DNA of 64,000 bases from Xenorhabdus beddingii (GTDB lineage Bacteria; Pseudomonadota; Gammaproteobacteria; Enterobacterales; Enterobacteriaceae): contig NZ_MUBK01000006.1 of NCBI RefSeq assembly GCF_002127545.1, positions 78,618 to 142,617 of the forward strand, written 5' to 3'. Every line of letters begins with the position of its first letter. The stretch's first letter is position 1. The notes under the pieces are model-generated. The model made no database searches and was not told where the DNA came from. It saw only the letters and a list, made by a program, of their open reading frames with translations. Position numbers and translations under genes: made by a program. Shown in pieces: positions 42,933 through 50,958 of this stretch.

Positions 42933-44108
42933 ATGATGCCGGACAATGGGCAAACCGATTGGAAGCTGTACTGGCAGACATTTCGCAACGTCTTGTTGGG
43001 AATGTTGGAAAAGCCCATGTGGTTACTTTTGATCGTTTCATTGTGTGTAATGAGCCTGGTCTATGTTCATCCTTCCTCGTGGGACTTGCCTGTCGCGATC
43101 ATTGATCAGGATAACAGTCATGCGAGCCGTTCCTTGATCCGCCATATCAATGCGACGGCGAAAGTTGAAACCCAAGGCTATAACAATCTCGGTAATGCCC
43201 GCCATGATATGCTACAGCGAAAAATCTTTGCCATTATCATTGTGCCCGTGGACTTTGAAAAACGCCTGTTGAATGGTCAAAATGTGACAGTTCCTGTTTA
43301 TGGTGATGCAACTAATCGCCTTGCCAATGGGCAGATTCAACAAGATTTGGCGTCAGCCTATCAGCAGCTCTTGTCGGAGTATAACGGGATACTGCTTTTA
43401 AAAGCGGGTTTCAGCCTAGAACAGGTGAAAATCTTACTCCAACCGATTAAAGGGGAAACTATCGGATTATTTAATCCGGGTGTCAGCTATGCCGCGATCG
43501 TGTTCCCCGGTTTGCTGGTCATGCTGTTGCAGCACTCTTTATTAATTACCTGTGTCCGCGTCAGTGTTGCCACCCGTGAAACGCCCACCAGCAAACCGCC
43601 ACTCCCTGTCTATTTGGGATCATTGTCGGCCTTGATCCCCATTTGGCTGTTTTTGTCAGTGATCTTTTTTGTCTTGTGGCCGTGGGTCTTGGGATATCGT
43701 CAGGATGCGCCGATTTACCTCTTGCTGCTGCTGACATTCCCATTCTTGCTGGCGGTACTGGGGCTGGGAAAACTGGTGACGGAATGCCTGCGCAACATCG
43801 AAATGATCTACCTGACACTGGCCTTTATTACGACACCCATCTTCTATATTTCAGGAACGATCTGGCCGATCCAGGCGATGCCCGATTGGGTCAGGATCAT
43901 TTCATCGGCTTTGCCATCCACATGGGCAACAAAAGCGATCGCGGGTGTCAACCAAATGGGATTGCCATTGCACAGTGTGTTTCTGGATATCGGCATGATG
44001 CTGCTTCTTGGCGTGATATATATGCTTCTGGGCATTTTGGTTGGTATGCTGCGCAATCAGGAATTGCGGGGTCTCTCCCGGCGCATTAAGCGATTTTTTT
44101 CGCCATAA
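42933..44108 (+). CDS. ABC-2 type transporter permease, second subunit
   Basis: 391 aa, paralogue of the previous gene with the same layout: helix at about 28-46 (MWLLLIVSLCVMSLVYVHPS), periplasmic block LPVAIIDQDNSHASRSLIRH, then C-terminal helices with IFYISGTIWPIQAMPDWVRI. AAGGGGTGGGCGC precedes ATG 42933. In the known YhiI-RbbA-YhhJ and YbhGFSR exporters an ATPase is encoded between adaptor and permeases; here there is none. The substrate is unknown. Confidence 0.9.
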   Translation: MMPDNGQTDWKLYWQTFRNVLLGMLEKPMWLLLIVSLCVMSLVYVHPSSWDLPVAIIDQDNSHASRSLIRHINATAKVETQGYNNLGNARHDMLQRKIFAIIIVPVDFEKRLLNGQNVTVPVYGDATNRLANGQIQQDLASAYQQLLSEYNGILLLKAGFSLEQVKILLQPIKGETIGLFNPGVSYAAIVFPGLLVMLLQHSLLITCVRVSVATRETPTSKPPLPVYLGSLSALIPIWLFLSVIFFVLWPWVLGYRQDAPIYLLLLLTFPFLLAVLGLGKLVTECLRNIEMIYLTLAFITTPIFYISGTIWPIQAMPDWVRIISSALPSTWATKAIAGVNQMGLPLHSVFLDIGMMLLLGVIYMLLGILVGMLRNQELRGLSRRIKRFFSP

Positions 44109-44137
44109 AATTTTCTCCCCACGAACAGAAAAAACCT

Positions 44138-44162
44138 CACGACCTTAAGGATAACGGTCGTG
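44138..44162 (+). terminator. Hairpin after the exporter operon
   Basis: CACGACC and GGTCGTG pair exactly around an 11-nt loop, 30 bp past the last stop, with TTATGGG after it. Weak T run. Apart from this and the short frame below, 44109-44317 shows nothing. Confidence 0.5.
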
Positions 44163-44317
44163 TTATGGGCTAATTCAAAAAATAGCTTTCTCCGCAATTT
44201 GTTCTGTAGACGTTTTGTGATAAGGGATTTATTATCGATCCTTGATGTAGGATCGGGGAAATACAGCAGGATTTTGGCTGAATAGCGCGTCACTTTGCAC
44301 GAAAAGGAGTCTGAGCT

Positions 44318-44431
44318 GTGTTAAGTAAAATCCACTTCTATTTAGTAAATCAAGAGCCTGAATTTGAATTTATCAAAGCGGGACAGAAAGAGGGCGCCGA
44401 TCCGCACGATCGCGCGTTATCGTCATGTTAA
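44318..44431 (+). pseudogene. Internally deleted remnant of ubiT (yhbT)
   Basis: A 37-codon frame starts at GTG 44318 with an AAAAGGAG site 8 nt upstream and ends by overlapping yhbS (TCATGTTAA). Its N-terminus VLSKIHFYLV fits the ubiT start, and its C-terminus FEFIKAGQKEGADPHDRALS, then SC, fits the UbiT end. In E. coli ubiT overlaps yhbS in the same way. The middle ~130 codons are missing. UbiT is a lipid-binding factor for oxygen-independent ubiquinone synthesis. The identity rests on position and short end similarity, so it is tentative. Confidence 0.5.
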
Positions 44432-44943
44432 TCAGGGTCGAAATTCCCGTCGATGCCATGGGGATTGATCGTTTATTGCGTCAATCTTTTGCAACATCGG
44501 CAGAAGCTGAGTTAGTTCATCAACTAAGAGAAGATGGCTTGTTGACACTGGGCATGGTTGCGACTGACGATGAAGGTCATGTGATTGGCTATGTCGGTTT
44601 CACCCCAGTTGATATCAATGGTGAAGATCACCAATGGGTAGGTCTGGCATCCTTGGCGGTGGAGGAACAGCACCGTTGTCATGGGCTTGGTGAAAAATTG
44701 ATTTATGAAGGGCTGGATAGCCTGAACGAGTTTGGATACGGGGCGGTTGTGGTACTGGGAGATCCCGAATATTACCGTCGTTTTGGTTTCAAACTGGCTA
44801 AAGAAGATCAATTATATTGCCAATGGCCTGATTGCGAGGATTACTTCCTGATCTACACCCTGGCTGATATTTCTCAGAGGGATTGTCATGGTCAGGTAAC
44901 TTATCCCGCCCATTTTGAGAATCTGTGGTCTTTGCTTGGGTGA
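44425..44943 (+). CDS. yhbS: GNAT-family N-acetyltransferase YhbS
   Basis: 172 aa, beginning MLIRVEIPVDAMGIDRLLRQ. The acetyl-CoA loop is EEQHRCHGLGEKLI, preceded by WVGLASLAVE, and YRRFGF lies in strand 6. The YhbS substrate is not established. It starts inside the ubiT remnant, so translation is likely still coupled to it. In E. coli yhbT-yhbS and yhbQ-yhbP lie near deaD; yhbQ is missing here. Confidence 0.92.
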   Translation: MLIRVEIPVDAMGIDRLLRQSFATSAEAELVHQLREDGLLTLGMVATDDEGHVIGYVGFTPVDINGEDHQWVGLASLAVEEQHRCHGLGEKLIYEGLDSLNEFGYGAVVVLGDPEYYRRFGFKLAKEDQLYCQWPDCEDYFLIYTLADISQRDCHGQVTYPAHFENLWSLLG

Positions 44944-44989
44944 AAAACCGCTCAAATACACCGTTTGCCATCAAATAAAGTCGTTATAC

Positions 44990-45022
44990 AGGGAGGCTGG
45001 TTTATAATCAGCCTCTCTTTTT
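44990..45022 (+). terminator. Terminator after yhbS
   Basis: AGGGAGGCTG and CAGCCTCTCT pair (one G-U) around GTTTATAAT-type loop with five Ts. Confidence 0.88.
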
Positions 45023-45065
45023 GGTGCTTACTGAGTTGTTTTGCACGGTCTCTGGTTTTGTAAGG

Positions 45066-45081
45066 TGGGACCATGGTCCCA
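45066..45081. other. Perfect 16-bp palindrome TGGGACCATGGTCCCA
   Basis: It stands alone in the 480-bp gap between yhbS and the DUF1471 gene. The rest of the gap (45082-45419) is AT-rich, with no supported gene. No known protein site is assigned. Confidence 0.6.
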
Positions 45082-45419
45082 TGTATTCTGATTAGAACAG
45101 GTCAGAGTGGGTTCCTGTTCGCTTAGAGTTAGATGCGTTAATATTCATTATATAAATTTAACAATTATAAAAGATTGCAATTCACATGGAAATTAATATA
45201 AAACTCAGTTTCAAACTGACATCATAATGTTTTTTCAATTTAACATGATGAATTTATTATTAATATAGACTGGTTGGCATCTTGCAGTGGTGATATTTAT
45301 TCAAAATAATTGAAAGATTGTAGCAATAATTGCTAATTATCATGTTCTGAACAAGCGTATAACATGATCGGCATCACGAGATATGAGTCATGTTTTAAAA
45401 ATGTTCAAAGGAGCATAAT

Positions 45420-45671
45420 ATGAAAAAGGTAAAAAATATCACCGCTATTTTAGCATTATGTGCGGTTTCATGGGGTTCATTTGCGGCAACTGAAGTACAA
45501 GTTGCTACGGGAAATAAAATCGGGGTTGTCTCAGTGACGGGGGCCGCTACACTGGATAGTCTGACTACAGAATTATCCAAAAAAGCTGACAAAGCTGGCG
45601 CGAAATATTTCCGCGTTATTTCTGCAACGGGCCAGAATAGACTCAATGGCGTTGCCGAAATTTATAAATAA
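45420..45671 (+). CDS. DUF1471 (YhcN/BhsA-McbA family) small periplasmic protein
   Basis: 83 aa: signal peptide (MKKVKNITAILALCAVSWGS, cleavage after FAA near residue 23) and one compact domain ending AKYFRVISATGQNRLNGVAE. Members respond to acid, peroxide or metal stress and affect biofilm and surface properties in enterobacteria. AAAGGAG stands 6-7 nt before the start. Single gene with its own long upstream region. Confidence 0.88.
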   Translation: MKKVKNITAILALCAVSWGSFAATEVQVATGNKIGVVSVTGAATLDSLTTELSKKADKAGAKYFRVISATGQNRLNGVAEIYK

Positions 45672-45786
45672 TTTATCGTGTTCCATGCAGTCTCCTTGGT
45701 ATATTTAGTCGAACCTAGAACACGTTACTGGAAAAATACCCGTCGTGTTCTGTTGTCAATGGGATAAACTAACGGCATGGAACTAT

Positions 45787-46218
45787 ATGAGTTTAAATAA
45801 AGAAAGATTAATAATTTGTCAGTATCTTGCCAAACAACATGTATTCACCCTCTGCACTGCCTCTGCCCAAGATTTATGGTGTGCGAGCTGCTTTTATGTC
45901 TTTGATGCCGATAGCATGGCATTTTGGTTTATGACTGAGCCTGATACCCGACACGGGCAAATGATGCAGCAACATCCCGTCGTTGCAGGTACTGTTGCCG
46001 AACAGACCCATAACATCGCTCAAATTAAGGGTATCCAATTCCGGGGTGAGGTGATTCCACTGACAGGCGAAGCTGAAACGGTAGCCAGAGCGCACTATTG
46101 CCGCCATTTTCCCATCGCTTCAACCGCCAAATCGCCTATCTGGCAACTCAATCTGAATGAAATCAAAATGGTGGATAACAGCCTTGGCTTCGGCAAAAAG
46201 CTGCATTGGCAACGTTAA
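45787..46218 (+). CDS. yhbP: YhbP/UPF0306 flavin-reductase-like split-barrel protein
   Basis: 143 aa from ATG 45787. Family blocks LAKQHVFTLCTASAQDLWCA, MTEPDTRHGQMM, IKGIQFRGEV and DNSLGFGKKLHW match E. coli YhbP. Related to pyridoxamine phosphate oxidase-like flavin-binding barrels; function unproven. Neighbours the yhbS locus as in E. coli. Confidence 0.92.
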   Translation: MSLNKERLIICQYLAKQHVFTLCTASAQDLWCASCFYVFDADSMAFWFMTEPDTRHGQMMQQHPVVAGTVAEQTHNIAQIKGIQFRGEVIPLTGEAETVARAHYCRHFPIASTAKSPIWQLNLNEIKMVDNSLGFGKKLHWQR

Positions 46219-46279
46219 TGCTAATATTCTTCATTGATTGTGATCAGCGAAAGTCAGCGTACTTTTTACCGTCAGTCAT

Positions 46280-46744
46280 TTACCGTAAGTAATGAATGAC
46301 CTGATTATGGCTGCCTCGCCAGATTAACGTGGGATCATGTCGCGTTTGTTCAAATTTCCCATCAACCAAGACATGAATATGGCTGATAACTTCTTGCTGG
46401 ATCTCACTTAATTCATTGAGTACATAGCCTGTCCATAACCAGATATCCTTATCCGGGCATTCTTCTCTTACACGCTTAACCAACGGTAAAATTACGGGTA
46501 AATTATGGGGATGCAGAGGATCGCCACCGGATAGTGATAAACCTTGCCGTTTAATCCGCCGATCTTTCAAATCAGCGATGATTTGGTTTTCCACCTCCAA
46601 CGTAAAAGGCTGACCAGAATCAACCTGCCAGGTGCTTTGGTTATAGCAGCCCCGGCATTGATGCTGACAGCCTGATACAAACAACGTGCAACGAGTTCCG
46701 GGGCCATTGACCACATCAACCGGATAATACTGATGATAATTCAT
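46280..46744 (-). CDS. nrdG: Anaerobic ribonucleotide reductase activating protein
   Basis: Radical-SAM enzyme that makes the glycyl radical of NrdD. From ATG 46744 the product is 154 aa, the E. coli length. The cluster motif CxxxCxxC is C26-QHQ-C30-RG-C33, followed by the SAM motif SGGDPLHP. Its first codons overlap the start of the nrdD 3' end (nrdD stop at 46749 lies 5 bp upstream), so the pair forms one operon. Confidence 0.97.
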   Translation of the reverse strand: MNYHQYYPVDVVNGPGTRCTLFVSGCQHQCRGCYNQSTWQVDSGQPFTLEVENQIIADLKDRRIKRQGLSLSGGDPLHPHNLPVILPLVKRVREECPDKDIWLWTGYVLNELSEIQQEVISHIHVLVDGKFEQTRHDPTLIWRGSHNQVIHYLR

Positions 46745-46748
46745 GGTA

Positions 46749-48623
46749 TTAACCCATTCGGCCATTGCTGAGATGCTTCACGCGGCGTTTCACTTCTTCC
46801 TGTTTCCCGCTGTTGAACGGGCGTGCATCCGGGCTGCCAAGATAGCCGCAAACACGGCGAATGACAGAAACCTGCGCTGAGTCATGATTGCCACAGTGAG
46901 GACAAGTGAATCCTTTGCTGGTACAGGCAAATTCTCCGGTAAAACCACATTGGTAACATTCATCAATGGGGGTATTGGTGCCATAGTAAGGAACACGCGA
47001 ATAGCTATAATCCCAAACATCCTCCAATGCTTTCAAATTATGTTGCAGATTGGGATACTCGCCGTAACAGATAAAACCGCCATTCGCCAACGGCGGATAG
47101 GGCGCTTCAAAATCAAGTTTATCGTAGGGATTGACCCTTTTTTCCACATCCAGATGGAAGCTATTAGTGTAATAACCTTTATCGGTGACGCCGTGAATCA
47201 AACCAAACTCGGCGCTATCCAGACGGCAGAAACGATCGCATAAATTCTCGCTTGGCGTACTGTACAGACTGAATCCGTAGCCAGTCTCCTGCTTCCAGTG
47301 ATCAACCGCCTCACGTAGATGTTCAATAATGGAAAGGGCTTTCTGTTGGCGCTGTTTATCATCAAACAGGTGGGCGTGATGACCATATAACGCATTGATC
47401 GTTTCATGGATACCAATATAACCCAATGAAATAGATGCGCGGCCATGTTTAAAAATCTCAGCAATCGTGTCATCGGCTTTCAGGCGTATGCCACAGGCGC
47501 CTTCCATATAGAGGATTGGAGCTACGCGAGCCTGGGTATTTTCGAGTCGGGAAATTCGGGTCATCAGGGCTTTTTTCGCGAGTAACAAACGTTGATCCAA
47601 AATCTGCCAGAAGCGGGTTTCATCACCGTTGGCCTCCAATGCAATACGGGGCAGATTCAGGCTAATGACCCCCAGATTATTGCGCCCTTCGTGGATTTGC
47701 TGACCATTTTCTTCATAAACACTGAGAAAACTGCGACAGCCCATGGGGGTTTTAAATGACCCCGTTACTTTGATGACTTGATCATAATTGAGAATATCGG
47801 GGTACATCCGTTTGCTGGCACACTCCAGCGCCAATAACTTGATGTCATAGTGAGGATCGCCAAATCGGTGATTCAACCCATCACGAATGGCAAAAACTAA
47901 TTTAGGGAAGACAGCGGTCTTACGATTTTTTCCCAATCCTGCAATGCGGTTGCGCAGAATCGAGCTTTGAATCAGGCGGGACTCTTTTGACGTACCCAGG
48001 CCGAAGCCAAATGTGACAAAGGGCGTTTGCCCATTGGCGGTATGCAGCGTGTTTACTTCATATTCCAGAGATTGAAAAGCGTCATAACACTCTTTTTCGG
48101 TGCGAGATTCTGCGTAGGCTGCTTGATCCGCAATCTCCCACTCTTTGGCAATGGCCAGATGCTTGTCATAACTGGCTTTCACAAAAGGAGCGAGTACTTC
48201 ATCAATGCGGTTAATGGTCGTGCCACCATAAATATGGCTGGCAACTTGCGCGATAATTTGGGCCGTGACCGCCGTGGCGGTGGAAATGGACTTGGGTGGC
48301 TCAATTTCCGCATTACCCATCTTAAAGCCATGGGTCAGCATGCCTTGTAAATCGATCAGCATACAGTTGAACATGGGGAAAAAGGGGGCATAATCCAGAT
48401 CATGGTAGTGAATTTCGCCCCTTTCATGCGCCATAACCACATCATGCGGCAGCATATGCCGTTTGGCATATTGCCGGGCGACAATTCCCGCCAACAAATC
48501 ACGCTGGGTCGGGATGACTTTACTGTCTTTATTCGCATTTTCATTAAGTAGAGAGAAATCATTTTGCTCGATCAAGCCACGAATTTCCTGATCTAACTGA
48601 TCATGCCATTGATGGGAATTCAC
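46749..48623 (-). CDS. nrdD: Anaerobic ribonucleoside-triphosphate reductase lacking the ATP-cone
   Basis: Class III reductase that reduces NTPs with formate under anoxia. The GTG start at 48623 follows GAGGAG (7 nt) and gives 624 aa; ATG 48665 would give 638. E. coli NrdD has 712, and the missing ~85 residues are its N-terminal ATP-cone, the dATP/ATP overall activity switch. From QEIRGLIEQ and SLLNENANKDSKVIPTQRDL onward the protein follows E. coli closely. The glycyl-radical site is VCGYLG (Gly at 593), and the zinc Cys pairs are CYQC and CPHC. The upstream DNA is promoter-like with NrdR boxes, so this is a shortened gene rather than a frame error. Confidence 0.93.
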   Translation of the reverse strand: MNSHQWHDQLDQEIRGLIEQNDFSLLNENANKDSKVIPTQRDLLAGIVARQYAKRHMLPHDVVMAHERGEIHYHDLDYAPFFPMFNCMLIDLQGMLTHGFKMGNAEIEPPKSISTATAVTAQIIAQVASHIYGGTTINRIDEVLAPFVKASYDKHLAIAKEWEIADQAAYAESRTEKECYDAFQSLEYEVNTLHTANGQTPFVTFGFGLGTSKESRLIQSSILRNRIAGLGKNRKTAVFPKLVFAIRDGLNHRFGDPHYDIKLLALECASKRMYPDILNYDQVIKVTGSFKTPMGCRSFLSVYEENGQQIHEGRNNLGVISLNLPRIALEANGDETRFWQILDQRLLLAKKALMTRISRLENTQARVAPILYMEGACGIRLKADDTIAEIFKHGRASISLGYIGIHETINALYGHHAHLFDDKQRQQKALSIIEHLREAVDHWKQETGYGFSLYSTPSENLCDRFCRLDSAEFGLIHGVTDKGYYTNSFHLDVEKRVNPYDKLDFEAPYPPLANGGFICYGEYPNLQHNLKALEDVWDYSYSRVPYYGTNTPIDECYQCGFTGEFACTSKGFTCPHCGNHDSAQVSVIRRVCGYLGSPDARPFNSGKQEEVKRRVKHLSNGRMG

Positions 48624-48707
48624 GATAAGGCTCCTCAATGAGTTATCCACAGACGAAAATGACATGAAGGCTCGCTTTTTGTTGGGTGTGGATAATCTTG
48701 TGTATAA

Positions 48708-48754
48708 ATACTATATATAGTAAATTTCGTGTATTTAAACACAATATATAGATC
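48708..48754. promoter_or_regulatory. Two NrdR boxes upstream of nrdD
   Basis: ATACTATATATAGTAA (48708-48723) and ACACAATATATAGATC (48739-48754) fit the NrdR consensus. They start 31 bp apart, the three-turn spacing usual for NrdR pairs. NrdR represses reductase genes when dATP is plentiful. Confidence 0.88.
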
Positions 48755-48833
48755 ATTTAAGCCGATTTACCACCAACAAAGTTGATCTAAGACAAAGAAA
48801 GAGAGGGTTAACCCGGAAGAGGGAGAAAAAACC

Positions 48834-48856
48834 GGCAGCTTGAGTATGACGGTATA
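48834..48856. repeat. ERIC end fragment
   Basis: GGCAGCTTGAGTATGACGGT followed by ATA matches the right end of the ERIC at 1386. The rest of the element is absent. Confidence 0.6.
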
Positions 48857-48857
48857 A

Positions 48858-48886
48858 CAACCCTGATAGCGACGTTATCAGGGTTG
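48858..48886 (-). terminator. Hairpin after ridA
   Basis: CAACCCTGATA and TATCAGGGTTG form a perfect 11-bp stem with a 7-nt loop, just past the ridA stop. Only a short T-rich tail follows on the minus strand. Confidence 0.75.
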
Positions 48887-48899
48887 AGAAAACAGCAAA

Positions 48900-49286
48900 T
48901 TAACCGCGAACGGCGATCGCTTCGATTTCGATTTTCACATCTTTTGGCAGACGGGCAACTTCAACACAGGAACGGGCAGGAAATGGCGCATTATGTTCAG
49001 CAAAGAAGGCTTCGTAAGTTGCATTCACGGCTGCAAAGTCATTCAGGTCTTTAACAAACACGGTGGTTTTGACGATATCAGCCACTTTCAGGCCGGATTG
49101 TTCGATAATCGCTTTAACGTTTTCCAACGATTGACGGGCTTGGGCAGTAACCTCTTCAGGGATCGCCCCGGTTTTCGGATCAACCGGGATCTGGCCGGAA
49201 GTCATCACCATGCTGCCCAGATCAACACCCTGAACATAAGGGCCGATTGCCGCTGGTGCATTTTCGGTATGAATAGAACGTGACAT
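48900..49286 (-). CDS. ridA: 2-iminobutanoate/2-iminopropanoate deaminase RidA
   Basis: Removes reactive enamine/imine intermediates such as 2-aminoacrylate. 128 aa, as in E. coli, starting MSRSIHTENAPAAIGPYVQG. The catalytic arginine lies in PARSCVEVARLP (near 105), with the family end KIEIEAIAVRG. It keeps its E. coli place directly downstream of pyrI. Confidence 0.97.
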   Translation of the reverse strand: MSRSIHTENAPAAIGPYVQGVDLGSMVMTSGQIPVDPKTGAIPEEVTAQARQSLENVKAIIEQSGLKVADIVKTTVFVKDLNDFAAVNATYEAFFAEHNAPFPARSCVEVARLPKDVKIEIEAIAVRG

Positions 49287-49361
49287 TAAAAACTCCTGTT
49301 TAGCGTCTGAATAGAATTAACATCTGAATAAAAAATTTTGCCGGATCGCTTGAGGCGGCGG

Positions 49362-49826
49362 TTAATCGTTATTGATAACCGCTTGGCGATCAAACTCTTT
49401 TTCACAATATTTACAGCGCAATACAACATCATCTTGGTCTGCCATCACGCGGAAGCTGCTGTTGACGGGTTCATTGTGGCTGATGCAATTGCTGTTTGGG
49501 CAAACAAGGATGCTGTCGATTTGTTCTGGCAGATTGATTGGCATCTTTTTCACGACGACATAATTTTCAATATTATTGATGGTCGCATGAGGGGCATACA
49601 TCGCGAGCTGGTTTGCTTGCTGCTCCGTCAGGAAAGTGTTTTCAATCTTGATCAAATCCTTCTTACCCAGATGATTGGAAGGCAGATTCAGACCAATGGT
49701 AATACGCTGGTCTGTTTCGGTGAGTTTGAACAGAGACAATAACTTAAAGCCGACATGAGCCGGAATGTGGTCGATAACGGTGCCACATTTAATGGCTTCG
49801 ACTTGTCGTTGATGATCTTGAGTCAT
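49362..49826 (-). CDS. pyrI: Aspartate carbamoyltransferase regulatory chain
   Basis: Binds CTP, UTP and ATP, and transmits allosteric control to PyrB in the 12-subunit enzyme. 154 aa (E. coli 153). The nucleotide-binding domain starts [20 protein letters not shown], and the zinc site has four Cys (VCPNSNC and [10 protein letters not shown]). PyrI is normally the second gene after pyrB in one transcript; here pyrB lies 6.4 kb away and unrelated, partly divergent genes intervene. It must use a promoter between 49827 and 50193. Confidence 0.97.
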   Translation of the reverse strand: MTQDHQRQVEAIKCGTVIDHIPAHVGFKLLSLFKLTETDQRITIGLNLPSNHLGKKDLIKIENTFLTEQQANQLAMYAPHATINNIENYVVVKKMPINLPEQIDSILVCPNSNCISHNEPVNSSFRVMADQDDVVLRCKYCEKEFDRQAVINND

Positions 49827-49999
49827 ATTGTGTCATGAATACCGGTTCGGTATTCGTCCTCCAGATATTAGGGGATCAAGGGAATCGGCCTATTTTGTCA
49901 CAGACCATTTGGCATTTCATCTGATTAACTCTTTAATTTAAAAGATGATTTAACTTGTTGATAGAAAATAAATAAAGTCTGATGAAGCGCATTTTTGTT

Positions 50000-50094
50000 G
50001 TTGATTTGTAAAAATACTGTTGATTTGTAAAAGGACTGCTGATTTGTAAAGATGTTATTGATTTATAAATACCGTGTTGATTTGCTAAAACATT
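50000..50094. repeat. Five tandem 19-bp repeats between pyrI and the dipeptidase gene
   Basis: The unit is GTTGATTTGTAAAAATACT, with copies at 50000, 50019, 50038, 50057 and 50076 and a broken sixth copy GTTGTTTG. The TTGATTTRYWAA core is kept, and the last five bases vary. The period is exactly 19 bp, under two helical turns. It is in the only region that can hold the promoters of pyrI and of the divergent dipeptidase. Confidence 0.92.
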
Positions 50095-50193
50095 GTTGTT
50101 TGAATGCTGTTTGTCCCATCGATTTTAGGTTGCGGTATAGTTGACAAGGCCGCAGCATGAAAAATGAAAAGTATCAATGCGGAGGAAAATACA

Positions 50194-50901
50194 GTGGAAA
50201 CAATCGCAGTAGAAAAAGACTTTGATTGGCTGATCATCAATAAAATCCCTATTTATGAATGTCATGAACCTTTAGAAATCATCACGAATACTAAGAGATT
50301 AAAATGGCAGCCTGTTTATTTTCTTGCGGGGATAAAAGGCGCCATTGAATATTGCCTGCTGAGAAAAAGCGTCGCTGAAAAATTAATGATGGCATCACAA
50401 TTACTTCCTGCCCATTTAGGTCTTTTGGTCTTGGATGGCTGGCGTTCAGTTGAAACCCAACAGGCATTGCAAGATGCAACGCAGGCAAAAATAGCGGCCC
50501 AATATACGGATTTATCACCGGAAGAACAGCAGCGATTGCTGCAACAGTTTGTTGCTCCGGTTCCCGTGGAAAAAAACCAGGTCAGCCCCCATTTGACGGG
50601 CGGTTCCGTGGATGTAACACTCTTTGATATGGCATCCGGCCAAGCACTGTTTTTGGGAACTGAGTTTGATGAAGTCAGTGAACTTTCTTACACCGCAGCA
50701 TTAGAAAAAGCCCCGGAAAAAAATAGGCCGGCCACGTTATATCGCCGATTATTATATCAAGCCATGACGCAAGCCGGATTTACCAACTTACCGACGGAAT
50801 GGTGGCATTATGATTACGGTAACGCTTTGTGGGCATTTTATAACAATCAGTCTGCCATTTATGGTGCGATAAAGGGAACACGACACGATGAAAATAACTA
50901 A
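50194..50901 (+). CDS. D-alanyl-D-alanine dipeptidase (VanX/DdpX family)
   Basis: Zinc peptidase that cleaves D-Ala-D-Ala. 235 aa from GTG 50194, chosen because GGAGGA lies 7 nt upstream; ATG 50164 is in frame but has no Shine-Dalgarno. Family residues: the arginine in VLDGWRS, zinc ligands in SPHLTGGSVDVT (His and Asp), and the catalytic Glu plus third ligand in EWWHYDYGN. No signal peptide is evident, so it acts in the cytosol. In E. coli DdpX lets cells use D-Ala-D-Ala in starvation; paired here with a DUF819 membrane protein. Confidence 0.92.
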   Translation: METIAVEKDFDWLIINKIPIYECHEPLEIITNTKRLKWQPVYFLAGIKGAIEYCLLRKSVAEKLMMASQLLPAHLGLLVLDGWRSVETQQALQDATQAKIAAQYTDLSPEEQQRLLQQFVAPVPVEKNQVSPHLTGGSVDVTLFDMASGQALFLGTEFDEVSELSYTAALEKAPEKNRPATLYRRLLYQAMTQAGFTNLPTEWWHYDYGNALWAFYNNQSAIYGAIKGTRHDENN

Positions 50902-50958
50902 ATTAATCAATAAGTGTGTGAATATCCTCTTTTTAATTTGACAATATCAGGGAAAATA

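Noticed and set aside
48624..48665. Frameshift or assembly error explaining the short NrdD
   Set aside because: DNA just upstream is AT-rich and carries NrdR boxes, with no trace of ATP-cone coding in any frame; a true short gene is the simpler reading.
50000..50094. CRISPR array
   Set aside because: Units are directly adjacent without unique spacers, the repeat is only 19 bp, and no cas genes are present.
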